Positions 63,899 to 64,000 of a stretch of DNA of 64,000 bases are shown here, piece after piece. The stretch is taken from assembly GCA_029964075.1 (NCBI GenBank), contig CM057149.1, positions 14,708,197 to 14,772,196 on the forward strand, given 5' to 3'. The stretch's first letter is position 1. Each line of letters opens with the position of its first letter. The notes below the pieces were generated by a model, which was not told the DNA's origin, did not search any database, and saw nothing but the letters and a program-made list of their open reading frames with translations. The translations under genes were made by a program, and so were the position numbers. This DNA comes from Patiria pectinifera (lineage: Eukaryota > Echinodermata > Asteroidea > Valvatida > Asterinidae).

Positions 63899-64000
63899 GT
63901 GAGTTGTTGCTTTTATTGACAAACAAAAATCCTTTTTAGGGGTAAAGTTGTTGCAACTTTCTAAATTGTATATGGAACCTATACCAAGACGTATTACGTG

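Overview
The window is animal nuclear DNA. It holds short exons with GT-AG splice sites, dense miniature transposons, tRNA-derived SINEs and minisatellites. The gene sequences and repeat style suggest a marine invertebrate, perhaps a deuterostome such as an echinoderm, hemichordate or lancelet, but I cannot name the taxon from sequence alone.

Left part (1-12,179). The 3' half of UBA1, the ubiquitin-activating enzyme E1, lies on the + strand in eight exons (962-8286). Its introns carry a LINE tail, two SINEs, three MITEs (1937-2643, 3444-3974, 3988-4495) and a 23-bp minisatellite. The 3' flank carries a related minisatellite in the opposite orientation.

Middle (12,185-51,305). A 39.1-kb block is bounded by 135-bp inverted repeats (about 87% identical, no gaps) and a matching 5-bp direct repeat, CAGCC, as expected for one large DNA-transposon insertion. 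Inside is a higher-order satellite of nine units. Each unit has a roughly 1.6-kb complex segment (U) followed by about 337-bp AT-rich monomers. Monomer number climbs 4, 5, 8, then 10 five times, so the period grows from 3.1 to 5.1 kb. U contains two tRNA-like A/B-box elements, a perfect hairpin, and a stretch homologous to the UBA1 3' UTR about 5 kb upstream of the array. No transposase or other credible protein gene is visible in the block.

Right part (51,306-58,047). FBXO7, the F-box and PI31-like-domain subunit of an SCF ubiquitin ligase, lies on the - strand with eight coding exons visible. Only the exon or exons for the extreme N-terminus are missing. UBA1 and FBXO7 are therefore tail-to-tail neighbours and both act in ubiquitin conjugation, separated by the satellite block. 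The 3' end of the penultimate FBXO7 exon, with its splice donor, has been copied about five times as a minisatellite.

Far right (58,048-64,000). This is a thicket of MITEs: two have clear 8-bp target duplications (hAT-like), one is a fold-back built of AATTCGT palindromes, and one is packed with about 16 copies of a GGTAA...GTCCC motif in both orientations. A possible first exon of another + strand gene lies at 63,778-63,898.
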